Source of the DNA: Terriglobia bacterium
GTDB lineage: Bacteria > Acidobacteriota > Terriglobia > UBA7540
Direction: 5' to 3'
Assembly (NCBI GenBank): GCA_035712365.1
Contig: DASTAW010000014.1
Coordinates: 1 to 47,822 of the forward strand
DNA length: 47,822 nucleotides
In this document: one piece after another, positions 1 to 9,142 of the stretch
Layout: each line of letters opens with the position of its first letter
How positions within the stretch are numbered: the first letter of the stretch is position 1
The notes under the pieces: generated by a model
Seen by the model: the letters and a program-made list of their open reading frames with translations, nothing else
Database searches by the model: none
What the model was told of the DNA's origin: nothing
Translations under genes and position numbers: made by a program

Positions 1-2
1 TC

Positions 3-128
3 GAGTCCACGCCGGATAAATTCAGTACCTTCATGCACCGGCAGCCCGAGCACGTCGAGATCGCTGGCGCTCTGGGATTGGGCGTATGGGACCGCGACAA
101 AATCGACTTTCGGCAGGCGAAGGTCTAA
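3..128 (+). CDS. C-terminal end of an unidentified protein (partial)
   Basis: An open frame enters from the left edge of the window and ends at TAA 126-128, giving 41 residues that finish in AGALGLGVWDRDKIDFRQAKV-like sequence (tail ...DKIDFRQAKV). There is no start in the window. I do not recognise the family from this tail. It stops 40 bp before the convergent radical SAM gene. Confidence 0.45.
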   Translation, partial: ESTPDKFSTFMHRQPEHVEIAGALGLGVWDRDKIDFRQAKV

Positions 129-167
129 ACGGCAACGGCGGTTTTGTGAATTCGCCGGTGAGGCATG

Positions 168-1526
168 TCAGGCTGACGGTCCGCAACACTTCTTATATTT
201 CCTGCCGCTGCCGCAAGGGCAGGGATCGTTTCTTCCAGGCTGTCCGTCGCCGGGGCTTTCTTCTTCCCGCATTCGGACCCAGTCCATCACGTTCGCGGGC
301 GCTTTGCCCTGCTGGAGTTCCCCGGCCATAAACCTCATGCACGGATCGATGTGGCGGAAAAACTTCTTGTATCCTGCGCACAAGTAGTTCAGGCCTTCCT
401 CCCCGTCCGGCGTCCGGATAAAGCGGTGCTTGGGACACTCGCCGTTGCAGGCAAAGCGCACTTCGCATTCCCGGCAGTATCGCGGCAGCTTATCGAGCTT
501 GTCCTGGCCGAATTTGAGCTGCTGGGGAGAAGTGACAAGCGAACTGAGGGGATTGTCCATGATGTTGCCCAGCTTGTTTTCCGGATACACAAAATGGTCG
601 CAGGAATAGAGGTCGCCGTTATGCTCAATGGCCAAGGCTGATCCGCAGGTCTCGCGAAAAACACAGAGGCTGGCCGGGTATCCCATCCAGCTTTCAAGCG
701 CCACGTCGAACATCTGGACAAAGCAGCGACCCACATCGTTGCGGACCCATTCATCGAAAATCGCGCACAGAAATTTCCCGTACTGCAGCGGCTCCACAGA
801 CCACTTTGATACCGGCGCGGACTCCTCCGATTCAGGGCTGATCAGAACCAGGCCGTCCGGATTCGGCGACTTGGCCATTCTTTCCACGATGGGAATGAAC
901 TGCATAAAGCCGCTGCCGTGCTCTCTCAGAAAGCGATAGACCTCCAGCGGATGGTGCGAATTGTGGCGCTGGACCACCGTCAGTGTGTTGAACTCCACGC
1001 CGTGCTTTTTCAGATACCCCAGGCCGCGCATTACGCGCTTAAAGGTTGGCTGCCCGCCCTTGTCCACGCGATAGTGGTCGTGCAGTTTTTGCGGCCCGTC
1101 GATTGAAAGACCCACCAGGAATCCATTTTTGGAAAGAAACTCGCCCCATCCGTCATCCAGCAGAACTCCATTGGTCTGAAAGGCGTTTTCGATCCGTTTC
1201 CCATCCGCATACTCCTTCTGCAGTTCGACGACTTTCTCGAAATATTCAACGCCCAGCAGGGTGGGCTCGCCTCCCTGCCACGCAAAGGAAACCTGAGGCA
1301 CATTCTGGGTTTGGATATACTCCCGGACGTAGGTTTCCAGCACGTCTTCGGGCATGGCCCAACTGGAAGTTCCTGGGTAGAGATTTTCTTTTTCGAGATA
1401 GAAGCAGTAGCGGCAATCCAGGTTGCAGATGGGACCCACGGGCTTAGACATGATGTGGAAAGCCGTGAGCGCTGGATGCCCGGTTTGCGGCTTCTCAGCG
1501 ACGCTGCTGCGGGGTGGCGGAGACAT
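168..1526 (-). CDS. Anaerobic sulfatase-maturase-like radical SAM/SPASM protein with SEC-C tail
   Basis: The 452-residue product begins the radical SAM core with CNLDCRYC (CxxxCxxC, about residues 34-41), the site that binds the 4Fe-4S cluster reducing S-adenosylmethionine. Further cysteines in the C-terminal half (CGSA, CDHF, CRECEVRFACNGEC, CAGY) fit a SPASM domain with auxiliary clusters. The order and spacing resemble anSME enzymes, which convert a Cys or Ser of sulfatases to formylglycine. The last 20 residues form a SEC-C zinc motif (GRNDPCPCGSGRKYKKCC). The ATG at 1526 has no clear ribosome site; the second Met (residue 26) is an alternative just upstream of the core. No sulfatase lies in the window, so the substrate is unknown. 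Confidence 0.85.
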   Translation of the reverse strand: MSPPPRSSVAEKPQTGHPALTAFHIMSKPVGPICNLDCRYCFYLEKENLYPGTSSWAMPEDVLETYVREYIQTQNVPQVSFAWQGGEPTLLGVEYFEKVVELQKEYADGKRIENAFQTNGVLLDDGWGEFLSKNGFLVGLSIDGPQKLHDHYRVDKGGQPTFKRVMRGLGYLKKHGVEFNTLTVVQRHNSHHPLEVYRFLREHGSGFMQFIPIVERMAKSPNPDGLVLISPESEESAPVSKWSVEPLQYGKFLCAIFDEWVRNDVGRCFVQMFDVALESWMGYPASLCVFRETCGSALAIEHNGDLYSCDHFVYPENKLGNIMDNPLSSLVTSPQQLKFGQDKLDKLPRYCRECEVRFACNGECPKHRFIRTPDGEEGLNYLCAGYKKFFRHIDPCMRFMAGELQQGKAPANVMDWVRMREEESPGDGQPGRNDPCPCGSGRKYKKCCGPSA

Positions 1527-1704
1527 ACAGGGTCAGTCTATTCCATGCGGCAAACACGTGCAACCAAGCCCCCTGTCGTCCGCAGTCCAGTGCTGATCAT
1601 TCAAGCCACGGCGCTGATGCCACGCGCTGATTGACGGAAAACGGTGCGCATGCTATTTTCAGGGTCGCTTTCAGGCCCTCGATTGAAAGGATTCCAGGCC
1701 CGCA

Positions 1705-2853
1705 ATGATTTCTGTCGTCATTCCGACTTACAAAGAGGCGGGTTCGATCCAGGATGTCATCCGCCGCTGCGGCAAAGCCCTGGCAGAGTCCGGCGAAGAA
1801 TATGAGCTGATTGTCGTTGACGACAACAGCGGCGACGGGACCGCCGAACTGGCCGAGCAATTGAGCAAGGAATTCCACGTGCGTGTGCTGCGACGCGCCG
1901 GGCGCCTGGGACTTGCCACGGCCGTGGTGGATGGCTGGAAGCTCGCCCAGGGGGACTTGCTCGGCGTGATCGACGCAGACCTGCAGCACCCGCCGGAGAT
2001 CCTCGTGGCGCTGGCGGCCGCTCTGCGCCAGTCTAACGCCGACCTGGCGATTGCCAGCCGCTACACCGCAGGGGGCGGGACCTCCGATTGGGAATTCATC
2101 CGCCGGGTGATTTCCGGCGGCGCCACCCACCTGGCTGCTTCCGTTTTGCCTCTCAAGCTTTCTGCAATCAGCGACCCCATGTCGGGCATGTTCGTCGTAC
2201 GGGCGGCGGCGATTTCAGGCGTGGAGCTTTCACCGTTGGGCTACAAAATCCTGCTGGAAGTTCTGGCCAGAGGCCGAATCGAGCACGTCGCAGAAGTCGC
2301 TTACCAGTTTGAAGAGCGGACGCGCGGCGCTTCCAAGCTGGGCGCTCGCCAGTACGCAGAGTACCTGGCCCACCTGGTTCGGCTCGCCTTTGCCACGGGC
2401 CAGTTCCGCGCCTGGGCGTTGTACAGCCTGGTGGGGATCACTGGAGCCGTGCTGGACGTCGGCATTATTCATTGGGCGGCGAGGCGTGCCGGAGGCAGCA
2501 TCGTCTGGGTCGTTCCGGTGGCCGTTGAGGTTGCACTGCTGTGGAACTTCCTTTGGAACCAGCATGTCACCTTCGCGCGCCGCCTCCGCAGTCCTTCCGG
2601 GGAAGTCGGAACCATCTCCCGTCTGTGGCGTTATCAGAAAGTGTGCCTGCCTGGGGCCGTCCTGAATGTCGTCCTCACGCTTGTTCTCGACTCACAAGGC
2701 GTGCAGTTGCTTCTCGCCGCAGTAGCCGGGGTGCTCCTCGATGGTGTCGTGAATCTTGCCTTCAATGTCCCCTCCATATGGAAAGTCTGGGGCCCGAAGC
2801 CTTCTACCCCCAGCGACCGGGTTGGAAGCCAGTCTGGAATCGAGAGTTTCTAG
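1705..2853 (+). CDS. Family 2 glycosyltransferase (dolichol-phosphate-mannose-synthase type) fused to a GtrA membrane domain
   Basis: Residues 1-215 are a GT-A fold: the start VVIPTYKEAGS, the VVDDNSGDGT nucleotide-binding segment (about residues 37-46) and the metal-binding DADLQHPPE (about 91-99). Residues from about 230 to 360 hold four hydrophobic helices of the GtrA/DPMS type, beginning near WALYSLVGITGAVLD. Proteins of this build transfer a sugar from a nucleotide to a polyprenyl phosphate and help present the lipid-linked sugar across the membrane. It precedes two GT39 genes, which use exactly such donors, by 62 bp on the same strand, so a joint role in envelope glycosylation is likely. 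The ribosome site is weak. Confidence 0.88.
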   Translation: MISVVIPTYKEAGSIQDVIRRCGKALAESGEEYELIVVDDNSGDGTAELAEQLSKEFHVRVLRRAGRLGLATAVVDGWKLAQGDLLGVIDADLQHPPEILVALAAALRQSNADLAIASRYTAGGGTSDWEFIRRVISGGATHLAASVLPLKLSAISDPMSGMFVVRAAAISGVELSPLGYKILLEVLARGRIEHVAEVAYQFEERTRGASKLGARQYAEYLAHLVRLAFATGQFRAWALYSLVGITGAVLDVGIIHWAARRAGGSIVWVVPVAVEVALLWNFLWNQHVTFARRLRSPSGEVGTISRLWRYQKVCLPGAVLNVVLTLVLDSQGVQLLLAAVAGVLLDGVVNLAFNVPSIWKVWGPKPSTPSDRVGSQSGIESF

Positions 2854-2915
2854 TTCTGAATTTTCTTGCCCTCACCCGCATCCCCGATCTTGCCGATAAA
2901 TAGCTTGATCGCGCT

Positions 2916-4577
2916 ATGCGCAAGCTCGGCGAAACTTCGGGCGGTCCTGATTCGTTGCGCGACTCTCGAATCTGGCTGATTGCGGCCATGGCTGCGGTTT
3001 TCATCCTCTCCCTGCCCAATCTTCAATATCTCATCGGCCGTGATCAGGCGACCTATTGTGTGATTGCTGAGGGCCTGCTGAAGGGCAAGCATCTCTACCG
3101 TGATCTTTGGGACAACAAACCGCCGGGGATCTTTTATCTCTATGTTCCCATCGTTACGCTACTGGGGCGGGCAACCTGGCTGGTGGGCGCGGTGGACCTG
3201 ATTTGCACTTTGGCTGCTGCAGTGGCCACATTTCATTTCTGCGAGCGGTATCTGGGACCGCAGGCGGGCGCCCTCGCAGCCGTGCTTTATGCATATTGGC
3301 ACGACAGGAAGGGTTACATCGACGCTGCGCAGCCGGAGGTCTTCGTCGTCTTGTTCGTATTTGTGGCCTTCTTCCTATTGCCTTGCGAATGGCGCTTTAC
3401 CAAGTGGCGGAGCTTCGCTGCAGGGCTGGCGCTGGGCGCGGCTTTCTGGATCAAATACAATGCGCTTGGATTCCTGCCTCTGGTCATCTTGCTTCCTTAC
3501 CTCGATACCAGACGCGTCGATGCACCTTCTCCGCGATTGTCGCTGACAATTCCAAGGCGGGAATGGCTCACCCGGACCGCTGTACTGCTCGGCGGGCTTG
3601 CCCTTACCATCGCAGCGGTCCTGGCCTGGTTCCAGCTATCGGGCGCGTGGCCGGCCATGATGGAAGTCCAGTTTCAGGTTCTGCCGCGCTATGCCGCGAT
3701 GGTTGTTGAGCGAACGCCTCACTATTTTCTCTGGTCGCTCGGCCAGATCAACTTCAATCTTGGAAACTGGCCGGAGTCGGGCGTAGCACTGGCTCTGTTC
3801 ATCACCTGGAGATGCCGCGACCTCCATCGCACCGCTCCAATTTTCCTGGCCGCCGCCTCAGGGCTGCTGGTAACGGCGTCCCAGGCGCGATTCAACGCCT
3901 ACACCTTTGAAACCTTCTTTCCATTCTTGGCCATGCTCTGGGCCTATGTGGCCGTACAGACTTTTCAAGGCTTCCGCGCACTTTCCGGGCATTTCGTCGG
4001 CAGCGGTTGGCGCACCGCAAGAATCGGCGTATGGCTGGTCTTTATCAATTGTGCTTACTTCCCACTTCCCGTGCCGGCCATGCGCCAGGTGGAACGATAC
4101 CAGGGTCTCGTGAAGTGGTGGCGCAGTCCCGAAGAGTCATATGCAAGCTACTGGTGGCCGCTGGGGATTGAACACTTCGGCGGAGAGCTTCAGGTCGTCC
4201 GTTACCTCCAAAACCATTCCGTCCCGGGCGACAAGGTCTACGTGTGGGGAACCGCACCTCTCGTGTACTTTTTATCCGGGCGCGAGTGCCCATCGCGCTT
4301 CGTTTCCAACCTCGCACTGGTTTCAGACTGGGCGCCGGCAGCGTGGCGTGAGGAACTCGTCCAGACGCTGAAGTCAAAGCGGCCGCGCTTCATCATCGTC
4401 GAACACCGTGATGCCATCCCCGCCGTTTCCGGAACCACGCTCGATTCCCAGGAATATCTCGTGCGGTATTCTGCACTGGCTAACCTGCTCCATCAGCGGT
4501 ACCGTCTGGCTAAGGTCTTCAGGAACTTCACCGTCTACGCGCGGCTGCGGGCGTCAGCAGCAGGCGGCGCGTGGTGA
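2916..4577 (+). CDS. GT39/ArnT-like polytopic membrane glycosyltransferase, copy 1
   Basis: The 553-residue protein has about ten hydrophobic segments. Its N-terminal loop carries GRDQATYCV (about residues 44-52) and LYRDLWDNKPPG (about 65-76), the acidic and DxKPPG motifs of protein mannosyltransferase/ArnT-type GT-C enzymes, which take a sugar from a polyprenyl-phosphate donor outside the cytoplasm. The C-terminal part is soluble. The gene follows the GT2-GtrA gene, the likely maker of the donor, and overlaps the next gene, a paralogue, so the two are probably translationally coupled. The acceptor (protein, lipid or glycan) cannot be told from sequence. Confidence 0.83.
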   Translation: MRKLGETSGGPDSLRDSRIWLIAAMAAVFILSLPNLQYLIGRDQATYCVIAEGLLKGKHLYRDLWDNKPPGIFYLYVPIVTLLGRATWLVGAVDLICTLAAAVATFHFCERYLGPQAGALAAVLYAYWHDRKGYIDAAQPEVFVVLFVFVAFFLLPCEWRFTKWRSFAAGLALGAAFWIKYNALGFLPLVILLPYLDTRRVDAPSPRLSLTIPRREWLTRTAVLLGGLALTIAAVLAWFQLSGAWPAMMEVQFQVLPRYAAMVVERTPHYFLWSLGQINFNLGNWPESGVALALFITWRCRDLHRTAPIFLAAASGLLVTASQARFNAYTFETFFPFLAMLWAYVAVQTFQGFRALSGHFVGSGWRTARIGVWLVFINCAYFPLPVPAMRQVERYQGLVKWWRSPEESYASYWWPLGIEHFGGELQVVRYLQNHSVPGDKVYVWGTAPLVYFLSGRECPSRFVSNLALVSDWAPAAWREELVQTLKSKRPRFIIVEHRDAIPAVSGTTLDSQEYLVRYSALANLLHQRYRLAKVFRNFTVYARLRASAAGGAW

Positions 4578-6247
4578 ACTCCGATCGGCCATCTTCGCGC
4601 GGCTGGTTTCACGCGGCCGGCTCAGGACGCTGGCTGGCGCTGGCACTCGGGCTAGTCCTGCTGATGGCCATTCCGAATCTCAGCTACCCCATCGGGCGCG
4701 ATCAGGCGACGTATTGCGTGATCGGGCGTGGCCTTCTCGACGGAGCGCGGCTCTACCGGGACCTCTGGGACAACAAGCCACCCGGCATCTTTTATCTATA
4801 CGCAGCCATAGTGAAGGTCTTCGGGCCTGCGATGTGGAGCGTCGGGCTGCTGGATATTCTCTGGTTGCTGGCCATCTCGGTCTGCATATTTCGCTTTACG
4901 GAACCAAGCCTCGGCAAGGCCGCTGCGTTCTTCGCCGTCCTGGTGAACGCAGCGCTGCACATCCGGGCGGGCTACTGGGACGCGGGCCAGCCGGAAACTT
5001 TCCTCATGCTCTTCGTCTTCGGCAGTTACTTCCTGCTTTCCGGCCGCGGCCGGGGGATGAAGCGCAGGGAAATGCTCGCCGGAGTGCTGTTCGCCGCCGC
5101 CTTCTGGCTGAAGTACAACGCCGCCGTGTTCCTGCCTTTCTTGCTACTGGCACCGCTGCTGCAGGCGGGCGAGGCCGGCGACACCTCGCTGGGGGGAAGG
5201 CTCGGAATTCCCTCTATCAATTGGACTTCCTCTGTGTTCAGGTTTGCAGCCGGCTTCCTTTTGGGCAGTTTTTTGGTCGTCTCCGGCTGCTTGTTCAGTG
5301 GCGGATGGAGCGGATTCATCGAAGAGCAATTCCAGGTGCTTCCGCGGTATGCCGCCACCGCGTCCGCCGGCGTGCCGGATTATTGGGCATGGGCGGCCGG
5401 ACGCATCGAATTCTGGTTGGGCTTCTGGACGCTTGGGGCGGCGCTCGCGGCCGTCATCCTGGCCTGGAGGCAGCACCACCTGCTCCGTCTGGCCCCAGCT
5501 CTCGTGGGCGCGGCTGCCGGGTTTGCGGCGCTGGCTGTGCAGATCCGCTATCAGCCCTATTATTTTGAAACCTGCTACCCGTTCTTTGCGATCTTCTCGG
5601 CCTATCTCATTGTCCAAACGTACGAAGGTGCGCTGACGCTGGCGCGTTACTTTGCCCGCCGCAACTGGCAAGTGGCGCGCGTACTCACCTGGGTTGTGTT
5701 TGCGAACCTGGTTGGCCTCTGCGTTCCGGGGCCGTTGATGCGAATGGTGACAAACTACCGGGCGTTCAACCAGTGGCGGCAGAATCCGGTCAAGTTTTAC
5801 TCCAATTATTCCTGGCCGGGCGCGGCGGAAGACTTCCACGATGTCCTGCGCGTCGTTGATTACCTCAAGCGCCATCCCGGCACCGCGAATGGCGTCTACG
5901 TGTGGGGCAACGAGCCGCTAATCTATTATCTCAGCGGCTACCGGCCGCCCGTGCGCTTTGTCTGGAACCTGCCTCTGATCGCTTCCTGGCGGCTGCCCGG
6001 CTGGCGGCGGGAACTGGTCAGCCAGTTCAGCGGGACCCGGCCCGGTTACATCATCGTGGCGAGGCGTGACGAGGTCCACGATCTATCGGGCACCTATCAG
6101 GATTCCGCCCAGGCGCTCCGCAATTTTCCGGGACTTAACGATTACCTCCGCAACTTCTATCAGCCATGCGCAGACGACGTAACGTTTGAAATCTACTGCC
6201 GCGCGCCGGGCGCGGCAACCGCCGCCTCCACCGGCCCGCCTTCCTGA
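4571..6247 (+). CDS. GT39/ArnT-like polytopic membrane glycosyltransferase, copy 2
   Basis: The 558-residue product is a paralogue of the preceding protein, with the same GRDQATYCVIGRGLL and LYRDLWDNKPPGIFYLY stretch and the same layout of helices and soluble tail (YVWGNEPLIYYLSG matches YVWGTAPLVYFLSG in copy 1). It starts at GTG 4571 or GTG 4574, overlapping the stop of copy 1 by 7 or 4 bases, a typical coupled arrangement. Its last 55 bases overlap the end of the convergent YfhO-like gene. It is probably a tandem duplicate that has diverged in acceptor or donor use. Confidence 0.83.
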   Translation: MVNSDRPSSRGWFHAAGSGRWLALALGLVLLMAIPNLSYPIGRDQATYCVIGRGLLDGARLYRDLWDNKPPGIFYLYAAIVKVFGPAMWSVGLLDILWLLAISVCIFRFTEPSLGKAAAFFAVLVNAALHIRAGYWDAGQPETFLMLFVFGSYFLLSGRGRGMKRREMLAGVLFAAAFWLKYNAAVFLPFLLLAPLLQAGEAGDTSLGGRLGIPSINWTSSVFRFAAGFLLGSFLVVSGCLFSGGWSGFIEEQFQVLPRYAATASAGVPDYWAWAAGRIEFWLGFWTLGAALAAVILAWRQHHLLRLAPALVGAAAGFAALAVQIRYQPYYFETCYPFFAIFSAYLIVQTYEGALTLARYFARRNWQVARVLTWVVFANLVGLCVPGPLMRMVTNYRAFNQWRQNPVKFYSNYSWPGAAEDFHDVLRVVDYLKRHPGTANGVYVWGNEPLIYYLSGYRPPVRFVWNLPLIASWRLPGWRRELVSQFSGTRPGYIIVARRDEVHDLSGTYQDSAQALRNFPGLNDYLRNFYQPCADDVTFEIYCRAPGAATAASTGPPS

Positions 6248-8934
6248 ATCTCCTCCGCCCGCTCGGCCCCACCGTCATCTTCGGAGCGGCGCTCGATCAC
6301 CGCAACCTGCAAATCCAGCCAAAACAGAATCCCGCACAGCGCCAGCGCACCAAGCGAGACTGCCAGTCCCGCCCCAAGTCTGCGCTGCCGGTAAAAGAAG
6401 CGGACGGTGTGCTGGCCGGTGCTCGCCCGAACGGCGCGAAACAGGAGGTTGGCGCGCAGGGTCGGCACTTCCTGCCCATCAACGGTGGCGTGCCAGTTGG
6501 GATCGAACCGATCCAGCAGCACCACATAGCCGGGCCGCGAGAGCGTCACCTGCAAAGTGACGGTGTTCGGCTGGCGGTCGAACGACTCCACCTGCCCGGC
6601 GGGATACGAAGCGGCTGCGGGAGGCCCCGCTATCTCCTTCGACGCCAGCAGCACCGTGTCGCGCGCATCAAACCGTGGATCGGCCAATCGCGCCAGCGTT
6701 TCGTCGGGATTGGGTGAATAGACGGCGCTGCCTGCCACGTAGGCCCTGGGCAGGAAGCATCGGTTCTCGTAAAGATAGCTCGGAAAGGGCGTGCCATCCG
6801 CCACGGGCGCGACCTCGTGTGCCGTTTCATAACTGCCCGGCCGGCCGAGAATCTCGTAACGCACGTTGCTGCGCCCCATCAGGCATAGCGTCTGGGCGGG
6901 ACTCGCGGCCTTGTGCAGCGCGAACAGCCAGAACCGGTAGAGCGGCACCGGGAAGCTCCATTCGGGATCGACGTTTGAGATGCCCTCGGCGCCTTCCAGC
7001 ATGCCGCCGTGCTCCAGCAGCAGCCGTTCCTGGAACGCCGCAGGCGCGGGCGCATCAAGATTCCGTACAGCAGGGACGGAGGAGAAATCCAGCGACTGCT
7101 CCAGCGCATCGGTTGAGACGGCCGCCAGCGCCGAGCCGCCAAAAATATCGCAGTAACGGTATGGCATCGGCGACGGCGCGAAGTGCCGCAGCACCGGCGG
7201 TCGATAGGCGTAGAAAGCGGCGGGAACGGTGGGGTTGGCGGAATAATTCACCAGCAAAAGCTGACCGGCCCCGACAGCGAGTGCCAGTGGCAGCCCCAAT
7301 CGCACGCGGCGGTCGCCCCGTTTGAGTCCAGCGAACCAGAGCGCTGCGCCCAGCGTCAGCCCCGCGAGGCCCGGTGCCTGCCACCGCAGCATGTTCAGGA
7401 AATAGCGCGCTGCGCCGTCCACGGCCGTGCGGCCATACGCCGCCAGAGGATGGATTCCCATGGCCGTAATGGCGTGGCCGAGCGCCCGCCCTGCGGCCAG
7501 CTCCACCCATTGCGGAGCGAGCCACGACGCTCCCCACACAAGCCAGGCCACAGCCGCCGCAACAGTCAACATCCCGAAAACGCCCGTGGCTTTTCCCGAC
7601 CGCAATGGGCCCGGCTGGCGCACCACATCAATGCCCCAGCCCGCCAGCAGCGCCACCGGCAGCATCACTGGGACCAGCAGCTTGATGGGAAAGCGCACCA
7701 GCTTCAGGATAGGCAGCGCCACAAGCGCCAGCCTGTAAAGCGGCGTGAATCGCCCAAAGGCGAGCAGTAGCAGGACCAGCGCAGCCCAGCCTGCAAATCG
7801 CCGTCGGCGGTCGCGGCCCAGGGCGAAACCGATAAAGGCCAGAAACAGCGGCACAAATCCCAGAAAGAGCGACGGGAAATAAGGCTTGTTGTCGAAATTC
7901 AAAACCGGCGTCCACAGCGACGTCGCGGTGAACATGGGGTCGGGAAAACCCGCGACGAATGTTCCGATCAACTGCAGCGGATGGAGCGACCAGTAGGTGT
8001 TCTGGCTGAAAGGGAATCCGATGGCTCCGCGCAGCGAGCGATGCAGCAGCACCGTGGCCGGAAACAGTTGCACGGCAGCGAGCGCCATCATCAGCCCGCC
8101 CGAGCAGACGAAGGCCGCAAGCACCCGCAGGTTCGCTCGCGCGAGCGGCCGCCGAAAGAACCCTGCCTGAAAGAGCGCGTACGCGAAGCACAGCCCGAAC
8201 GTTGCCAGCAGCGTGAATGGCTCGCCGGCCAGAAACTGCATCAGGAATACCAGCGTCAGCAGCATCCAGGACCGAATCGACCGGCCGGCGATGGCGCGGT
8301 CGGCGGCGAGCAGCGCCCACGGAATCCAGGCTGCGCAGGCGGCTTCATTATAAAAACTTCCAAGCGACAGTACCGGCCCGCTGAACATGAAAAACAGAGC
8401 CGCAAAAAACGCCGCCAGGTGCGATTGCCGCCAGCGCCGCGCCAGGCAGTATGTCCCGGCCGCGGCCAGCAGGAAGTGCAGAACAAAATGCAACTGGAAA
8501 GCCAGACGGACCGGCAGCAACACAATCAGCAGCGTGGTGGGGTAGAAGAAGAGCGCGTTGGGATTTTCCAGGATGGGCTGGCCGAAGTTCAGGTACGGGT
8601 TCCAGTAGGGCAGCGAACCGCTGCGGCAGATCTGGTGAATGAGGCGCGCGAGGGGATAACTTTGGTTCAGGATGTCGCGGTAAAACAGCATTTGGGAAGC
8701 GAACAGCACCTTCCAGAACATCAGCGCCACCGCGCCGGCCAGCATGGACAGGGCGTAATAGTCCCGGCGGTCAGGGAAAGGGGCGGCGGCGCTCAGCCCG
8801 GTTTCGGGCTCGCCGTAGGCTTGCGATGTTTCGCAAGGCCCGCGGCCAGGAAAGCTCTGGCCGCGGCTCCCGTTGCCACTCGTGCGCCGCCCGGGATTTG
8901 TGAGGGAGAGAATTCGCATAGCGGCCGGAACCAA
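6193..8934 (-). CDS. YfhO-like large membrane protein (GT-C superfamily)
   Basis: The 913-residue product has a dozen or more hydrophobic helices from about residue 60 to 540 and a soluble beta-rich end (GYVVLLDRFDPNWHATVDGQEV near residues 800-820) followed by one last helix and an acidic tail. FYRDILNQSYPLARLIHQ (about 85-102) and the YWNPYLNFGQPILENP loop match the YfhO family, GT-C-type proteins linked to decorating teichoic acids or envelope glycans. The first 55 residues are polar and low in complexity, so translation may begin later, for example at MLAGAVALMFWK (about residue 64). It lies convergent to the GT39 pair and overlaps the second by 55 bp. Confidence 0.8.
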   Translation of the reverse strand: MVPAAMRILSLTNPGRRTSGNGSRGQSFPGRGPCETSQAYGEPETGLSAAAPFPDRRDYYALSMLAGAVALMFWKVLFASQMLFYRDILNQSYPLARLIHQICRSGSLPYWNPYLNFGQPILENPNALFFYPTTLLIVLLPVRLAFQLHFVLHFLLAAAGTYCLARRWRQSHLAAFFAALFFMFSGPVLSLGSFYNEAACAAWIPWALLAADRAIAGRSIRSWMLLTLVFLMQFLAGEPFTLLATFGLCFAYALFQAGFFRRPLARANLRVLAAFVCSGGLMMALAAVQLFPATVLLHRSLRGAIGFPFSQNTYWSLHPLQLIGTFVAGFPDPMFTATSLWTPVLNFDNKPYFPSLFLGFVPLFLAFIGFALGRDRRRRFAGWAALVLLLLAFGRFTPLYRLALVALPILKLVRFPIKLLVPVMLPVALLAGWGIDVVRQPGPLRSGKATGVFGMLTVAAAVAWLVWGASWLAPQWVELAAGRALGHAITAMGIHPLAAYGRTAVDGAARYFLNMLRWQAPGLAGLTLGAALWFAGLKRGDRRVRLGLPLALAVGAGQLLLVNYSANPTVPAAFYAYRPPVLRHFAPSPMPYRYCDIFGGSALAAVSTDALEQSLDFSSVPAVRNLDAPAPAAFQERLLLEHGGMLEGAEGISNVDPEWSFPVPLYRFWLFALHKAASPAQTLCLMGRSNVRYEILGRPGSYETAHEVAPVADGTPFPSYLYENRCFLPRAYVAGSAVYSPNPDETLARLADPRFDARDTVLLASKEIAGPPAAASYPAGQVESFDRQPNTVTLQVTLSRPGYVVLLDRFDPNWHATVDGQEVPTLRANLLFRAVRASTGQHTVRFFYRQRRLGAGLAVSLGALALCGILFWLDLQVAVIERRSEDDGGAERAEEIQEGGPVEAAVAAPGARQ

Positions 8935-9142
8935 CGAGACGCCGCCACGGCGGGTCCTAATGAAGGAAATCGTCGGAATCGGCCTGAGGGTTTATGGGTT
9001 TAGTTTTGCGTGGGGTGGCACAGGCATTATGCCTAGGCTTAAGTGGTCAGCGTAGCTGGGTGGGGTTAAAAGGTCATACGGTGACGCTGAAGTACTGGCG
9101 GCACTGTCGCATCAGGAAAAGGGGGCCAGGAGACGCAGCCTC
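8935..9142. other. Short intergenic stretch with a REP-like fragment
   Basis: There is no gene here. At about 9012-9040 the sequence GGTGGCACAGGCATTATGCC resembles half of the CACAGGCA/TGCCTGTG hairpin repeats found near 44.1 and 44.9 kb. This stretch marks the border between the GC-rich glycosylation genes and the A/T-richer island that follows. Confidence 0.35.

Noticed and set aside
7981-9003. 340-residue plus-strand frame opposite the YfhO-like gene
   Set aside because: Arg/Gln-rich composition, no domain, and full overlap with a membrane-protein gene.
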